A stretch of 11,116 bases of DNA from Oscillospiraceae bacterium (GTDB taxonomy: Bacteria > Bacillota > Clostridia > Oscillospirales > Ruminococcaceae). Where the stretch lies: assembly GCA_003531585.1 (NCBI GenBank), contig DQFX01000045.1, positions 83,197-94,312 on the forward strand, in the 5' to 3' direction. The notes below the pieces were generated by a model. That model was given only the letters and a program-made list of their open reading frames with translations. It did not search any database and was not told where the DNA came from. Within the stretch, counting starts at the first letter, position 1. Each line of letters starts with the position of its first letter. Below, piece after piece: positions 1 to 6,698 of this stretch. The position numbers and the translations under genes were made by a program.

Positions 1-3
1 GTC

Positions 4-22
4 CCGGTTTTTAGAGGTTACC
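4..22. repeat. End repeat, left copy (inverted relative to the right end)
   Basis: This segment contains CCGGTTTTTAGAGGTT. Its reverse complement matches 11094-11112 at 18 of 19 positions. Each copy lies 3' of the last gene at its end of the window. A pair this close to both ends looks like a dispersed genomic repeat at which an assembly stopped, but that origin is inference. Confidence 0.7.
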
Positions 23-35
23 TTATTTTATTTCC

Positions 36-134
36 TCAGCCGATGGAGCCGCTGGCGGGAAACAATCTGCCGCCCGCCAGTACTCCGGCAAGAAAAGCCG
101 AAAGAGCCATGAAAAAGCAAGCCCAGCCTTTCAT
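36..134 (-). CDS. Small putative single-span membrane peptide, 32 aa, unknown function
   Basis: This short open frame starts at an ATG 11 nt after the aconitase stop codon and ends at TGA. The predicted peptide begins MKGWACFFMALSAFLAG and ends GRLFPASGSIG. Residues 4-20 are almost all hydrophobic or small, as expected of one membrane helix with a short positively charged N-terminus (Lys2), followed by a short polar tail. The upstream sequence GAGAACGAT is only a weak ribosome binding site, so translation may depend on read-through from acn. I do not recognise a family. It could be a real small membrane protein, the shortened remnant of a longer one cut off by the repeat at the window edge, or a chance frame. 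A strong inverted repeat (52-80) lies inside it. Confidence 0.4.
   Translation of the reverse strand: MKGWACFFMALSAFLAGVLAGGRLFPASGSIG
52..80 (-). other. GC-rich hairpin inside the small ORF, 3' of acn
   Basis: CTGGCGGG (52-59) and CCCGCCAG (73-80) are perfect 8-bp inverted arms separated by 13 nt. In minus-strand RNA this would be a stable hairpin about 65 nt after the acn stop. No U-run follows, so it is not a standard intrinsic terminator. It may protect the 3' end of the acn message or may simply be coding sequence. Confidence 0.45.
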
Positions 135-145
135 ATCGTTCTCAT

Positions 146-2077
146 TTAGCCGTTAGCCTTTGTATAGTTCAGCAGACCGCCTGCGAGCATCATGCCCTTT
201 CCGCGCTCGGAAAGCTCGCACTTGACTTCGAAGCTGAAGCCCTTTGTCTTGTCCTCAACGATGATCTTGCCGCCGTTCTCAACGATATTGCGGATATTTG
301 CGATAACGAGGTCGTCGCCCTGCTCGATCCTGTCGTAGTCAGCCTCGTTCACGAACTCCAGCGGAAGGATTCCATTGTTGATGAGGTTCTGACGGTGGAT
401 TCTTGCAAAGCTCTTGCAGATGATAGCCTTAACGCCCAGGTACAGCGGAGCAAGCGCCGCGTGCTCTCTGGAAGAACCCTGACCGTAGTTGGTTCCGCCG
501 ACGATAATGCTTGTGCCTGCTTCCTTTGCGCGCTTCGGGAAGGTCTCGTCGCATACGGTGAAGCAGTACTCGGAGATAGCCGGAATGTTGGAGCGCAGGG
601 GCAGTATCTTAGCGCCTGCGGGCATGATGTGGTCGGTGGTGATGTTGTCGCCTACCTTGAGGGTAACGCCGGACTCGATAGACTCAGCCAGCGGCTTGTT
701 TACCGGGAACGGCTTGATGTTCGGGCCGCGGAGTATCTCAACGTTCGGAGCTTCCTCGGGTGCTGCGGGAGGTACTACCATGTTATCATTGATGATGAAC
801 TTCTCGGGCATTACATAAGCGGGCATTTCGCCGCAGGTGCGCGGGTCGGTGAATACTCCGGTGATAGCGGAGATGGCTGCGGTCTCCGGGGAAACGAGGT
901 AGATCTGAGCGTCCTTGGTACCGCTTCTGCCGAGGAAGTTACGGTTGAAGGTACGCAGAGAGATACCCTTGCTGTTCGGGGACTGACCCATGCCTATGCA
1001 GGGGCCGCATGCGCTCTCGAGGATTCTCGCGCCAGCCGCGATGAGGATAGACAGAGTGCCGTCCTCGGCGATCTGATTGAACACCTGCTTGGAGCCGGGA
1101 GCGATAGCAAGGCTTACGTCCGGGTGAACGGTCTTGCCCTTTAAGATATGAGCCACCTTGCGCATATCCTGGAGGGAGGAGTTGGTGCATGAGCCTATGC
1201 ATACCTGGTCGATCTTTATCTTGCCGATCTCCTCGACGGTCTTAACGTTATCGGGGCTGTGGGGACAAGCTGCAAGCGGAACCAGCTTGGAGAGGTCGAT
1301 GTTTACTTCCTCATCGTAAACTGCGTCGGGGTCTGCGGACATCGGAACGTAGTCCTCTTCTCTGCCCTGAGCCTTGAGGAACTGGAGAGTAGTCTCGTCG
1401 GACGGGAAAATAGAGGTAGTAGCGCCGAGCTCTGCGCCCATGTTGGTGATGGTAGCGCGCTCCGGAACGGACAGGCTCTTTACGCCCTCGCCGGTGTACT
1501 CCATTACCTTGCCAACGCCGCCCTTAACGGAGAGCTGACGGAGAACTTCCAGGATAACGTCCTTTGCGGAAACCCAGTCGTTGAGCTTTCCGGTGAGGTT
1601 TATCTTAACGACCTTCGGCATAGTTATGTAGTAAGCGCCGCCGCCCATTGCAACTGCAACGTCAAGACCGCCTGCGCCCATTGCCAGCATGCCGATACCG
1701 CCGCCGGTCGGGGTGTGGCTGTCGGAGCCGATAAGGGTCTTGCCGGGCTTGCCGAAGCGCTCGAGATGTACCTGATGGCAGATACCGTTGCCGGGACGTG
1801 AGAACCAGATACCGTGCTTCTTTGCGACAGAACCGATAAATCTGTGGTCGTCGGCATTCTCAAAGCCGCTCTGGAGCGTGTTGTGGTCGATGTATGCCAC
1901 GGAGCGCTCAGTCTTTACGCGGTCAACGCCCATAGCCTCGAACTGGAGGTAAGCCATTGTACCAGTTGCGTCCTGCGTAAGGGTCTGGTCAATCTTCAGA
2001 CCGATCTCTGTTCCCTTTACCATCTCGCCGTCGATGATGTGCGCCTTGATGATCTTTTCAGTCAATGTAAGTCCCAT
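146..2077 (-). CDS. acnA: Aconitate hydratase (aconitase), Aquifex-type, 643 aa
   Basis: Aconitase interconverts citrate and isocitrate through cis-aconitate with a [4Fe-4S] cluster, in the cytoplasm. The cluster ligands are visible as Cys297 in CIGSCTNSS and Cys357/Cys360 in ACGPCIGMG. The substrate motif DSHTPTGGGIG lies near residues 119-129. The C-terminal swivel domain (about 470-643) carries GDNITTDHIMPAGA and GGTNYGQGSSREHAA, with the catalytic Ser of GSSRE. The length is that of the shorter single-chain form common in Clostridia, not the roughly 890-residue AcnA, so the symbol is used loosely. The start at 2077 is chosen because AAGGAG sits 7 nt upstream and MGLTLTEKII is the expected N-terminus. 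The frame stays open to 2149, but that extension would run through the promoter. The gene has its own promoter and follows the acpP terminator, so it is probably transcribed apart from the lipid operon. Confidence 0.96.
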   Translation of the reverse strand: MGLTLTEKIIKAHIIDGEMVKGTEIGLKIDQTLTQDATGTMAYLQFEAMGVDRVKTERSVAYIDHNTLQSGFENADDHRFIGSVAKKHGIWFSRPGNGICHQVHLERFGKPGKTLIGSDSHTPTGGGIGMLAMGAGGLDVAVAMGGGAYYITMPKVVKINLTGKLNDWVSAKDVILEVLRQLSVKGGVGKVMEYTGEGVKSLSVPERATITNMGAELGATTSIFPSDETTLQFLKAQGREEDYVPMSADPDAVYDEEVNIDLSKLVPLAACPHSPDNVKTVEEIGKIKIDQVCIGSCTNSSLQDMRKVAHILKGKTVHPDVSLAIAPGSKQVFNQIAEDGTLSILIAAGARILESACGPCIGMGQSPNSKGISLRTFNRNFLGRSGTKDAQIYLVSPETAAISAITGVFTDPRTCGEMPAYVMPEKFIINDNMVVPPAAPEEAPNVEILRGPNIKPFPVNKPLAESIESGVTLKVGDNITTDHIMPAGAKILPLRSNIPAISEYCFTVCDETFPKRAKEAGTSIIVGGTNYGQGSSREHAALAPLYLGVKAIICKSFARIHRQNLINNGILPLEFVNEADYDRIEQGDDLVIANIRNIVENGGKIIVEDKTKGFSFEVKCELSERGKGMMLAGGLLNYTKANG

Positions 2078-2106
2078 ATCTTTGCTCCTTGTTTGTTTAG
2101 AGTCAC

Positions 2107-2119
2107 CGGGGAGTCCCCG
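2107..2119 (-). promoter_or_regulatory. GC-rich palindrome in the acn leader, possible operator
   Basis: CGGGGACTCCCCG on the minus strand is a perfect 13-bp inverted repeat with a 1-nt centre. It is weakly extended by GTC/GAC outside. It lies 19-31 bp downstream of the acn -10 box, at roughly +12 to +24, inside an otherwise AT-rich region. Its position fits a repressor site or a small leader hairpin. I cannot assign a regulator. Confidence 0.45.
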
Positions 2120-2137
2120 ACATAAATATACAATTAT

Positions 2138-2166
2138 ATTATATACCACTTTTCATTATCTGTCAA
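2138..2166 (-). promoter_or_regulatory. Consensus sigma-A promoter of acn
   Basis: On the minus strand, TTGACA (2166-2161) is followed after exactly 17 bp by TATAAT (2143-2138), a perfect match to the housekeeping consensus. The predicted start is near 2131, giving a leader of about 54 nt before the acn ATG. A full-consensus promoter would normally be strong, so regulation at or after the start site is plausible. Confidence 0.9.
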
Positions 2167-2260
2167 GAATTTCACAATAAAAAATGATGTTGGCATATAG
2201 TCAATGCTATGTGTCAGCGGAATCCATATGCGCAATTGTGCAAAACATCGGAACAGATAC

Positions 2261-2300
2261 AAAAATCCCGCCGTACAGAGCTGACCCTGATACAGCGGGA
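2261..2300 (-). terminator. Intrinsic terminator after acpP
   Basis: In minus-strand RNA, UCCCGCUGUA and UACGGCGGGA pair as a 10-bp stem with one G-U pair, around a 15-nt loop, and UUUUU follows at once. It begins 16 nt after the acpP stop and separates the lipid genes from acn. Confidence 0.9.
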
Positions 2301-2316
2301 ATATCTGTGCTATAAA

Positions 2317-2544
2317 TTACTGCTTGTCCTCGATGAACTTTACGATGTCGCCGACAGTCTTGATGTTCTCGACCTGATCCTCGGGGATCTCAACATCGAA
2401 CTCGTCCTCAAGAGCCATTACCAGATCAACAACGTCCAGGGAATCAGCGCCCAGATCGTCCTGAATGTTGGAAGCCTCGGTGATGTCGTCAGCCTTAACG
2501 TCGAGCTGCTCGGAGATAAGCTCCTTAACCTTGTCAAATACCAT
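2317..2544 (-). CDS. acpP: Acyl carrier protein, 75 aa
   Basis: AcpP is the small acidic cytoplasmic protein that carries growing acyl chains as thioesters on a 4'-phosphopantetheine arm. The attachment site is Ser35 in GADSLDVVDLVMALEDEF. The length and acidic composition are those of the family. GGAGGG (2558-2553) lies 8 nt before the ATG, a strong ribosome binding site. The gene sits 122 bp after accA with its own promoter (2599-2627) and terminator (2261-2300), so it can be expressed as a single-gene message as well as by read-through. This fits the high ACP level cells need. In many clostridial operons acpP instead follows fabH. Confidence 0.97.
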   Translation of the reverse strand: MVFDKVKELISEQLDVKADDITEASNIQDDLGADSLDVVDLVMALEDEFDVEIPEDQVENIKTVGDIVKFIEDKQ

Positions 2545-2598
2545 TGTATATACCCTCCAAATTAATTATAAGTCCCTTCCGGAAACATTTCATGATAT

Positions 2599-2627
2599 AT
2601 TATATAACATACATCACAAATAATCAA
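2599..2627 (-). promoter_or_regulatory. Promoter of acpP
   Basis: On the minus strand, TTGATT (2627-2622) is followed after 17 bp by TATAAT (2604-2599). The -10 box is perfect and the -35 box matches 4 of 6 bases. The predicted start near 2592 gives a leader of about 48 nt containing a small TTCCGGAA palindrome. No terminator is visible between accA and this promoter, so read-through from the operon is also possible. Confidence 0.75.
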
Positions 2628-2666
2628 GCCCCGGAATGAATTTTTTGCAAAGAATTTTCTACAAAA

Positions 2667-3470
2667 TTATTCAGTAAACATGCCGATTTTTCTAAATTTC
2701 GCATAACGCTTCTCGAGAAGCTCGTCAATTTCGGACTTCTTCAGGCGGTATACCGCGTCCACAAGGTACTCGTAGATGTTATCGGCTGTCTGCTCGCGGC
2801 TCATGTGGGCGCCGCCGGTGGGCTCCGCGATTATCTTGTCGCACACGCCGAACTTCATGAGATCCTCGGCGGTGATCTTCAGCATTTCGCAGGCTTCCTT
2901 CTCCTTGGTGCCGTCCTTCCACAGAATGGACGCCGCGCCGCGGGGACTTATCACGGAATACAGCGCGTTCTCAAGCATCGCAAGCTCGTCGCAGACCGCA
3001 AGAGCGAGCGCTCCGCCGGAGCCGCCCTCGCCAAGCACCACGGATATCACCGGCGTCCTGAGCGTCATGAACTCATAGAGATTTCGCGCTATCGCTTCGC
3101 CCTGACCGCGCTCCTCAGCCTCAACGCCGCAGAATGCGCCGGGAGTGTCCACAAGGCAGATCACCGGACGGTGGAACTTCTCCGCCTGCTTCGCAAGACG
3201 GAGCGCCTTGCGGTAGCCCTCCGGGTGGGGCATGGAGAAATTCGTGCGCTTGTTTTCCTCGAGGTTTCTGCCCTTGACCTGCGCGATAACAGTCACCGGA
3301 GTGTCGCTGAGGTATCCGATTCCGCCGATTATCGCCGCGTCGTCGCCGAAAAGGCGGTCGCCGTGGAACTCCATGAACCGGGTGAACATCGCCGGGATAT
3401 AGTCGTTGACCGTGGGTCTGTCCTTGTGGCGTATAAGCTCGAGCCTTTCGCAGGCTGTTAAATTGCTCAT
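2667..3470 (-). CDS. accA: Acetyl-CoA carboxylase carboxyltransferase, alpha subunit, 267 aa
   Basis: With AccD, this subunit forms the carboxyltransferase that moves the carboxyl group from carboxybiotin to acetyl-CoA, giving malonyl-CoA. Crotonase-fold motifs are visible: DTPGAFCGVEAEERGQGEAI at 108-127, GEGGSGGALAL at 147-157 and YSVISPRGAASILW at 171-184. At 267 residues it is shorter than the roughly 319-residue E. coli protein; mainly the N-terminal helical segment is reduced, as is usual in Clostridia. Its ATG overlaps the accD TGA by 4 nt (ATGA), which couples translation of the two subunits and fits their equal stoichiometry. It is the last gene of the main operon before acpP. Confidence 0.96.
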   Translation of the reverse strand: MSNLTACERLELIRHKDRPTVNDYIPAMFTRFMEFHGDRLFGDDAAIIGGIGYLSDTPVTVIAQVKGRNLEENKRTNFSMPHPEGYRKALRLAKQAEKFHRPVICLVDTPGAFCGVEAEERGQGEAIARNLYEFMTLRTPVISVVLGEGGSGGALALAVCDELAMLENALYSVISPRGAASILWKDGTKEKEACEMLKITAEDLMKFGVCDKIIAEPTGGAHMSREQTADNIYEYLVDAVYRLKKSEIDELLEKRYAKFRKIGMFTE

Positions 3471-4354
3471 CTTCTGTAAGCCTCCTTCGGGAAGCCGTGC
3501 AGCTTCAGAATATTTGAAATGCGCTTCCTCATCATGCCGCGCTCGACTATCATATCAACGAAGCCGCATTTCTCCTGGAACTCCGCAGACTGGAAGTCGT
3601 CGGGCAGCCGCTGACGTATCGTGTCCTGGATAACGCGCCTTCCCGCGAAGCCGATGAGCACCTTCGGCTCGGCAAGTATGATGTCGCCGAGGCTCGCAAA
3701 GGAAGCCGTAACTCCGCCGGTGGTGGGGTCGGTCATGACCGAGATGTAAAGTCCGCCCGCGTCGCTGTGGCGCTTGACTGCACCGCTGGTCTTAGCCATC
3801 TGCATGAGGGAGATTATGCCCTCCTGCATTCTCGCGCCGCCGGAAGCCGTGAACATCACGACCGGAAGATTATGCTCGGTGGCGTACTCGAACGCCCGGG
3901 CTATCTTCTCGCCGACAACGCTTCCCATGCTCGCCATGAAAAAGTGGGAGTCCATGATTCCGATGACCGTGCGATAACCGCGTATTGTGCACACGCCGGT
4001 CTTTATCGCGTCGTTCATGTCGCACTGCTGCTGCATTTTCGCGATTTTATCCTCGTACTTCGGGAAGCCGATAGGATTCAGCGACTTCATATCGGCGTCA
4101 AGCTCAACAAAGCTGTCCTTGTCGGCGGTAAGCTCCAGGCGCTCCTGCCATGTCAGACGCGCGTGATAGCTGCACTTCGGGCAAACCTTCATCGCGGCTG
4201 TGAACTCGCGGTTGTATACTACCGCGCCGCAGCGGGGGCACTTGAACAGCAGATCCTGCGGTATCTCAACGTCGCCCTCCTGGGAAGCGGGTACTGCGGG
4301 CTGCTCAGCCACAAAGCGCTCCTTGACTATTTTGAAAAGATCCTCAATTGCCAT
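3467..4354 (-). CDS. accD: Acetyl-CoA carboxylase carboxyltransferase, beta subunit, 295 aa
   Basis: AccD is the partner of AccA in the carboxyltransferase. It has the N-terminal zinc ribbon of the family, with Cys39 and Cys42 in CPRC and Cys58 and Cys61 in CPKC. The carboxyltransferase domain follows, with SGGARMQEG at 171-179, TGGVTASFA at 212-220 and GFAGRRVIQDT at 235-245. The length is normal. The ATG lies only 5 nt after the accC stop, and the ribosome binding site (a GGGGGAG run) is inside the end of accC, so translation is probably coupled. The stop overlaps accA by 4 nt. Confidence 0.97.
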   Translation of the reverse strand: MAIEDLFKIVKERFVAEQPAVPASQEGDVEIPQDLLFKCPRCGAVVYNREFTAAMKVCPKCSYHARLTWQERLELTADKDSFVELDADMKSLNPIGFPKYEDKIAKMQQQCDMNDAIKTGVCTIRGYRTVIGIMDSHFFMASMGSVVGEKIARAFEYATEHNLPVVMFTASGGARMQEGIISLMQMAKTSGAVKRHSDAGGLYISVMTDPTTGGVTASFASLGDIILAEPKVLIGFAGRRVIQDTIRQRLPDDFQSAEFQEKCGFVDMIVERGMMRKRISNILKLHGFPKEAYRR

Positions 4355-4359
4355 TCAGC

Positions 4360-5709
4360 TCACTCCCCCATCACGTTTTTGCGGTTCAGGAAACCTATGT
4401 CGAAATTACCTGCCTCGAAATCCTCGTCCTTCAGCAGGCAAAGCTGGAAATCAATGTTCGTTTCAACGCCCTCGATGATGAACTCAGACAGGGCAACGCG
4501 CATTTTCTTTATAGCCTCGTCGCGTGTCGGAGCCTTAACGAGCAGCTTCGCTATCATGCTGTCGTAGTAGGGCGGAATCTGATATCCCGCATACACTGCG
4601 CTGTCTATGCGCACTCCGAATCCTCCGGGAACATGCAGCGACTTTATCTTGCCCGGGCAGGGGCGGAAGTTATGCCTCGGATCCTCCGCGTTGATGCGGC
4701 ACTCTATCGCGTGTCCGGTGAGATGGACGTCGTCCTGAGTGAACCACAGCTTCTCCCCCGCTGCAATGCGTATCTGCGCCTTTACGAGGTCGATTCCGGT
4801 GACAAGCTCGGTTACCGGGTGCTCGACCTGGATACGGGTGTTCATCTCCATGAAGTAGAAATTTCTGTCCTTGTCAACGAGAAACTCAATAGTTCCGGCA
4901 TTCTGATAGCCGCTGACCTTTGCCGCAGCAACTGCCGCCGTACCCATCTTTTCGCGCAGCTCCGGAGTCATAATCGGGCTGGGGCTTTCCTCAAGCACCT
5001 TCTGATTGTGGCGCTGTAACGAGCACTCGCGCTCGCCGAGGTGAACCACGTTGCCGTGGTTGTCGGCAAGGAGCTGTATCTCCACATGGCGCGGGTTCAC
5101 GATGAACTTCTCAATGTACACATCGCCGTTGCCGAAGCACGCAAGCGCCTCCTGCTGAGCCGCAAGGTACTGCTGCTCAAGGTGCTCCTCGCTCTCCGCG
5201 AGACGGATTCCGCGTCCGCCGCCGCCTGCGGTTGCCTTTATCATTACTGGGTAGCCTATCTCGGCGGCTACCTTGCGCGCCTCCTCGATGGTGGGTACTA
5301 TGCCGTCGGAGCCGGGAACGACCGGGACTCCCGCAGATATCATCGTCTGCTTTGCGGAAGCCTTGTCGCCCATCGCGTCCATGACCTCCGGGGACGGACC
5401 TATAAACGTAATTCCGCAGGTCCTGCACAGCCGCGCGAAATCTGCGTTTTCAGACAGGAATCCGAAACCCGGGTGAATAGCCTGGGCGTGGGTTATCTCG
5501 CATGCCGCGATTATCGCCTTGGTGTTGAGATAGCTGTCCTTGGAAGCCGCAGGTCCTATGCATACCGCCTCGTCGGCTATCTGGGCATGCAGCGCGGAGC
5601 GGTCTGCCTCGGAATACACCGCAACGGTCTTTATACCGAGCTCGCGGCAGGCGCGCATAATGCGTATTGCTATCTCGCCGCGGTTCGCAATAAGTATCTT
5701 GTTAAACAT
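4360..5709 (-). CDS. accC: Acetyl-CoA carboxylase, biotin carboxylase subunit, 449 aa
   Basis: AccC uses ATP and bicarbonate to carboxylate the biotin carried by AccB. It starts with the typical MFNKILIANRGEIAIRI. The ATP-grasp glycine loop GGGGRGIR is at 162-169. HVEIQLLADNHGNVVHLGER lies near 208-227, and the active-site stretch MEMNTRIQVEHP includes Glu288, Asn290, Arg292 and Glu296, in the same numbering as E. coli. The length equals that of the E. coli enzyme. A GGAG ribosome binding site lies 8 nt before the ATG, and the gap from fabZ is 17 nt. Confidence 0.98.
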   Translation of the reverse strand: MFNKILIANRGEIAIRIMRACRELGIKTVAVYSEADRSALHAQIADEAVCIGPAASKDSYLNTKAIIAACEITHAQAIHPGFGFLSENADFARLCRTCGITFIGPSPEVMDAMGDKASAKQTMISAGVPVVPGSDGIVPTIEEARKVAAEIGYPVMIKATAGGGGRGIRLAESEEHLEQQYLAAQQEALACFGNGDVYIEKFIVNPRHVEIQLLADNHGNVVHLGERECSLQRHNQKVLEESPSPIMTPELREKMGTAAVAAAKVSGYQNAGTIEFLVDKDRNFYFMEMNTRIQVEHPVTELVTGIDLVKAQIRIAAGEKLWFTQDDVHLTGHAIECRINAEDPRHNFRPCPGKIKSLHVPGGFGVRIDSAVYAGYQIPPYYDSMIAKLLVKAPTRDEAIKKMRVALSEFIIEGVETNIDFQLCLLKDEDFEAGNFDIGFLNRKNVMGE

Positions 5710-5726
5710 TCTGTCAGCTCCAGATT

Positions 5727-6173
5727 TTATTCAGACTTAGGTGCGGGGTCTGCCACGGCGAAGGAGATTTCAGCGGTGACTACCTTCTTGCCGTTGACGG
5801 TGGCAACGGCGTCGCCGAAGCCTATCGGACCCTTCTTCTTTGTCATTGTGACGTGAAGCTCCAGGGTGTCGCCGGGAACTACCGTCCCACGGAATCTCGC
5901 CTTGTCGATACCTGCGAAGAACGCGATCTTGCCCTTGTTTTCAGGGAGCGACAGAGCGCATACCGCGCCCGCCTGAGCCAGCATTTCTATCATCAGCACG
6001 CCAGGCTGAACCGGCTGTCCCGGGAAATGGCCCTTGAACCAGTATTCGTCCGGCTTGAGGTACTTCTTGGCGGTGACGCTAACGCCCGGCTCCAGCTCGG
6101 TGACTTCGTCGATGAGCAGGAACGGATCGCGGTGAGGGATAATTTCCTTTATCTGTTCAAGATTTAATGTCAT
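5727..6173 (-). CDS. fabZ: 3-hydroxyacyl-ACP dehydratase FabZ, 148 aa
   Basis: FabZ removes water from 3-hydroxyacyl-ACP to give trans-2-enoyl-ACP in each elongation cycle. The hot-dog fold signatures are clear: IIPHRDPFLLIDEV near 11-24, the catalytic His49 in GHFPGQPVQPG, and the catalytic Glu63 in MIEMLAQAG. Length is typical. The ATG follows the accB stop by 10 nt, and its AAGGAG overlaps the accB stop region, so the two are likely coupled. Placement between accB and accC is a standard clostridial arrangement. FabA-like isomerase activity cannot be excluded from sequence alone, but the motifs favour FabZ. Confidence 0.96.
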   Translation of the reverse strand: MTLNLEQIKEIIPHRDPFLLIDEVTELEPGVSVTAKKYLKPDEYWFKGHFPGQPVQPGVLMIEMLAQAGAVCALSLPENKGKIAFFAGIDKARFRGTVVPGDTLELHVTMTKKKGPIGFGDAVATVNGKKVVTAEISFAVADPAPKSE

Positions 6174-6183
6174 GACCTGCTCC

Positions 6184-6678
6184 TTACTCTATTCTCATCA
6201 GCTTCTGACCGTATTCAACAGCCTGACCGTCCTTTGCGTAGATCTCTGCGACCTTTCCGCTGAACTCGCTGTTTATCTCGTTCATGAGCTTCATGCTCTC
6301 GATAATGCAAACAACGTCGCCTGCGTTAACGGTGTCGCCGACCTTTACGAACGCGGGCTTCTCCGGGGAAGGGGAAGCGTAGAACGTTCCGACTATCGGA
6401 GAAGTGATGATATTGCCGGAAACCGCAGCCTCAGCCGCAGGAGCGGCCTGCGCCGGAGCATTCTGCGCGGGAGCCGCAGCCGGTGCGGGTATGCCCATCA
6501 TCGGCATGGGAGCGGGCATGGGAGGCGGGCAGGGTCTGCCCTCGATAACTATTTCATAGGTCTCGGTGTTTATCTTGAGCTTTCCGAGGTCGTTTTTCTT
6601 AACTATTTCAGCCAGCGCTTCGATACACTCAACGGTGTCCTCGATGGCGCGCGGTTCTATGGTGTTCTTGTTTGCCAT
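6184..6678 (-). CDS. accB: Biotin carboxyl carrier protein of acetyl-CoA carboxylase, 164 aa
   Basis: AccB carries the biotin that shuttles carboxyl groups from AccC to AccA/AccD. Three parts are visible: an N-terminal helical region (about 1-48), a flexible Pro/Ala/Met-rich linker (about 49-86), and a C-terminal biotinyl domain (about 88-164). The biotinylated residue is Lys130 in IIESMKLMNEI; Ser replaces the Ala of the common EAMKM form, a variation also known in other families. ITSPIVGTFYASPSP near 91-105 is a conserved turn of the domain. An AAAGGAG ribosome binding site precedes the ATG, 20 nt after the fabF stop. Confidence 0.97.
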   Translation of the reverse strand: MANKNTIEPRAIEDTVECIEALAEIVKKNDLGKLKINTETYEIVIEGRPCPPPMPAPMPMMGIPAPAAAPAQNAPAQAAPAAEAAVSGNIITSPIVGTFYASPSPEKPAFVKVGDTVNAGDVVCIIESMKLMNEINSEFSGKVAEIYAKDGQAVEYGQKLMRIE

Positions 6679-6698
6679 GTTCAGCTCTCCTTTCCGGG

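Noticed and set aside
395..1144. Long open frame antisense to acn, and similar antisense frames across accD, accC, fabF and fabH
   Set aside because: They are by-products of GC-rich codon use in real genes on the other strand. Their predicted proteins have no recognisable motifs and no ribosome binding sites.
2078..2149. Longer aconitase starting at 2149
   Set aside because: The 24 extra codons run across the palindrome and the -10 box of the acn promoter, and the added residues are unlike the family. The start at 2077 has a good ribosome binding site.
2190..2215. Weak dyad CACATAG/CTATATG and a TTGACT-type box between acpP and acn
   Set aside because: The dyad has a mismatch and is AT-rich, the matching -10 is poor, and a perfect promoter lies just downstream.
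2667..3470. Truncated accA because it is shorter than the E. coli protein
   Set aside because: All catalytic motifs are present, the start overlaps accD as expected for coupling, and a shortened N-terminal helix region is usual in Clostridia.
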